From positions 7,047,065 to 7,111,064 of the forward strand of contig NC_063452.1 of NCBI RefSeq assembly GCF_020379485.1: a DNA stretch of 64,000 bases, given 5' to 3'. Shown piece after piece: positions 62,350 to 64,000 of the stretch (within the stretch, counting starts at the first letter, position 1; each line of letters begins with the position of its first letter). The notes under the pieces are model-generated. The model ran no database searches, was not told where the DNA came from, and saw nothing but the letters and a program-made list of their open reading frames with translations. Both the position numbers and the translations under genes were made by a program. Origin of the DNA: Brassica napus (lineage: Eukaryota; Streptophyta; Magnoliopsida; Brassicales; Brassicaceae).

Positions 62350-64000
62350 GCAACCATTTTTTTGCTCGAGTGCTTTGAAGTTTTCCTTGATAGTGTGAGG
62401 TTGATGTTGATGGAATAATAAATTTTATAGGGACTTTCTTGATGTAAAACTATACATTTTTATTTATTTTTTGTTTAATGTGGTATTTTCATTTTTATAT
62501 AATTTACTACCATTTTAAGATAGATGTTTAAATCTTAATGTACTTTTTTCATTTTTTAAAATGTTTATTTCCATTTCTTATATTTTTTATTTACGTAATA
62601 TCTATATTTTATATTTTAAAATAGATATTTAAATCTTACTGTACTTTTTCCATTTTTTTGAAATTGTGTATTTACTTATATTATATATTTTACATTTTAA
62701 GATAGATGTTTAATGCTTAATGAACTTTTTCCATTTTTTTTTAAAAAATTGTGTATTTACTTATTATTATATATATAATTCATATATTATATATTTACAC
62801 TATTTACTTATTGTTTATTTTTATGTATATGTATTTCCATTTCTTGTACTTTTTATTTACTTAATATATCTATTTTACATTTTAAGATAGATGTTTAAAT
62901 CTTAAAGTACATTTTCCATTTTCTTTAAATTGTATATTTCCATTTTTGTTATACTTTCTATTTACATAATATCTATATTTTAAATTTTAAGATATATTTT
63001 TAAATCTTAATGTAATTTTCCATTTTTAATTGCGTATTTACTTATTATTTGTTTTTCATTATATTGTGTATTTATATTTCTTATGCTTTCTATTTACTAA
63101 TAATTTTATATTTTAAGATAGATTTACATTTTAAGATAGATGTTTAAATACTAATGTACTTTTTCCATTTTTTTAAATTGTGTATATCCTTTTCTTATAC
63201 TTTCTATTTGCGTAATATCTATATTTTACATTTTAAGATAGATGTTTAAATATTAATATATTTTTTCCATTGTTTTTAAGTTGCGTATTTCTTTTTCTTA
63301 TACTTTCTATTTATTTAATATTTATATTTTACATTTTAAGATAGATGTTTAATATTTAATGTACTCTTTCCATATTTTAAAAATTGTGCATTTACTTATT
63401 ATTGTATATATAATTCATATATTTATAATATTTACTTATTATTTATTTTTCTATATATTGAGTATTTCTCTTTCTTATACTTTATATTTAGTTAATATCT
63501 ATATTTTATATTTTAAGATAGATGTTTAAATCTTAATGTTTTTTTTCGACTTTTAATGTAAAACGGCAATGTTTAATAGAAGAAACTTGGACAAATAGTC
63601 AAATAGTTATATTTATGTTTTTTTTTTCTTTTTTTATAAAATGGTAATTTTACATTACGGAGATAAGCGGTTTTTTATAGTGAAAAATGGTAATCTTACA
63701 TATGTTTAATGTAGTTTTTCCATTTTTTTTTATGTTGTATGTTTACATATTATTGTTATTTTTAAATGTAAAATGATAATCTTACATATGTTTAATGTAG
63801 TATTTCCACATGGAACCATTTTTTTGCTCGAGTGCTTTGAGTTTTCCTTGATAGTGTGAGGTTAATGTTGATGGAATAATAAATTTTATAGGGACTTTCT
63901 TGAGGTAAAACTATACATTTTTATTTATTTTTTGTTTAATGTGGTATTTCCATTTTTATATAATCTACTACCATTTTAAGATAGATGTACATTTTAAGAT
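62350..64000. repeat. Long AT-rich repeat with 1.45-kb direct copies and a degenerate ~100-bp subunit
   Basis: The segment 62355-62530 (TTTTTTTGCTCGAGTGCTTT, ATAGTGTGAGGTTGATGTTG, GGGACTTTCTTGATG) recurs at 63808-63990 with few changes, so the window ends inside a second copy. Between them, variants of ACATTTTAAGATAGATGTTT plus CTTTTTCCATTTTT repeat roughly every 80-180 bp. It is non-coding. Confidence 0.75.

Overview
This is nuclear DNA of a flowering plant, almost certainly a Brassica or close relative. The evidence is AT-rich spacers, GT-AG introns of about 80-200 bp, and gene families and transposons (CACTA, Helitron, Ty1/copia, hAT, Tourist and Stowaway MITEs) typical of Brassicaceae. 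Five host protein genes are supported: a UPF0496/DUF677 membrane protein (977-2308, +), a mitochondrial calcium uniporter (MCU) family channel (22075-23131, +), and three tandem DA1-related (DAR) LIM-peptidase genes on the minus strand: DAR-A 23905-26308, DAR-B 40525-42948 and DAR-C 53049-55359. From memory, the gene order DUF677 - MCU - DAR cluster matches Arabidopsis At5g66675-At5g66610. If so, this is a conserved microsyntenic block inflated to more than 55 kb by transposons.

Layout: 1-2308 UPF0496 gene; 4300-8663 Helitron with a nested fold-back MITE; 9009-16756 complete-ended but dead CACTA element; 18732-19103 Tourist MITE; 20412-21390 hAT-like element carrying a 27-bp minisatellite; 22075-23131 MCU gene; 23905-26308 DAR-A; 27447-34498 large Helitron; 35488-38031 two Helitrons ending tail to tail; 39660-40275 copia scrap; 40525-42948 DAR-B; 43250-44556 Helitron; 44856-51050 old copia relic; 51299-52797 fold-back and hAT elements; 53049-55359 DAR-C, with a young complete copia element (55513-60380) in its 5' leader; 62350-64000 a low-complexity long repeat.

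The most informative signal is the DAR array. All three genes splice to open frames (514, 503 and 477 codons) and keep the HEMMH metalloprotease motif. DAR-B is a chimera: its 5' part and upstream spacer match DAR-A, while its last intron, last exon and downstream spacer match DAR-C. That is the expected product of an unequal crossover between DAR-A and DAR-C. The duplicated spacers provide natural empty sites that confirm the ends of two Helitrons. DAR-C also has an extra 96-bp intron splitting its catalytic exon, shortened zinc-ligand spacing in its LIM domain, and the young retrotransposon in what looks like a leader intron.

No RNA genes, CRISPR arrays or prokaryotic features were seen. 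Exon boundaries come from GT-AG sites and frame continuity between paralogues, not from transcripts.
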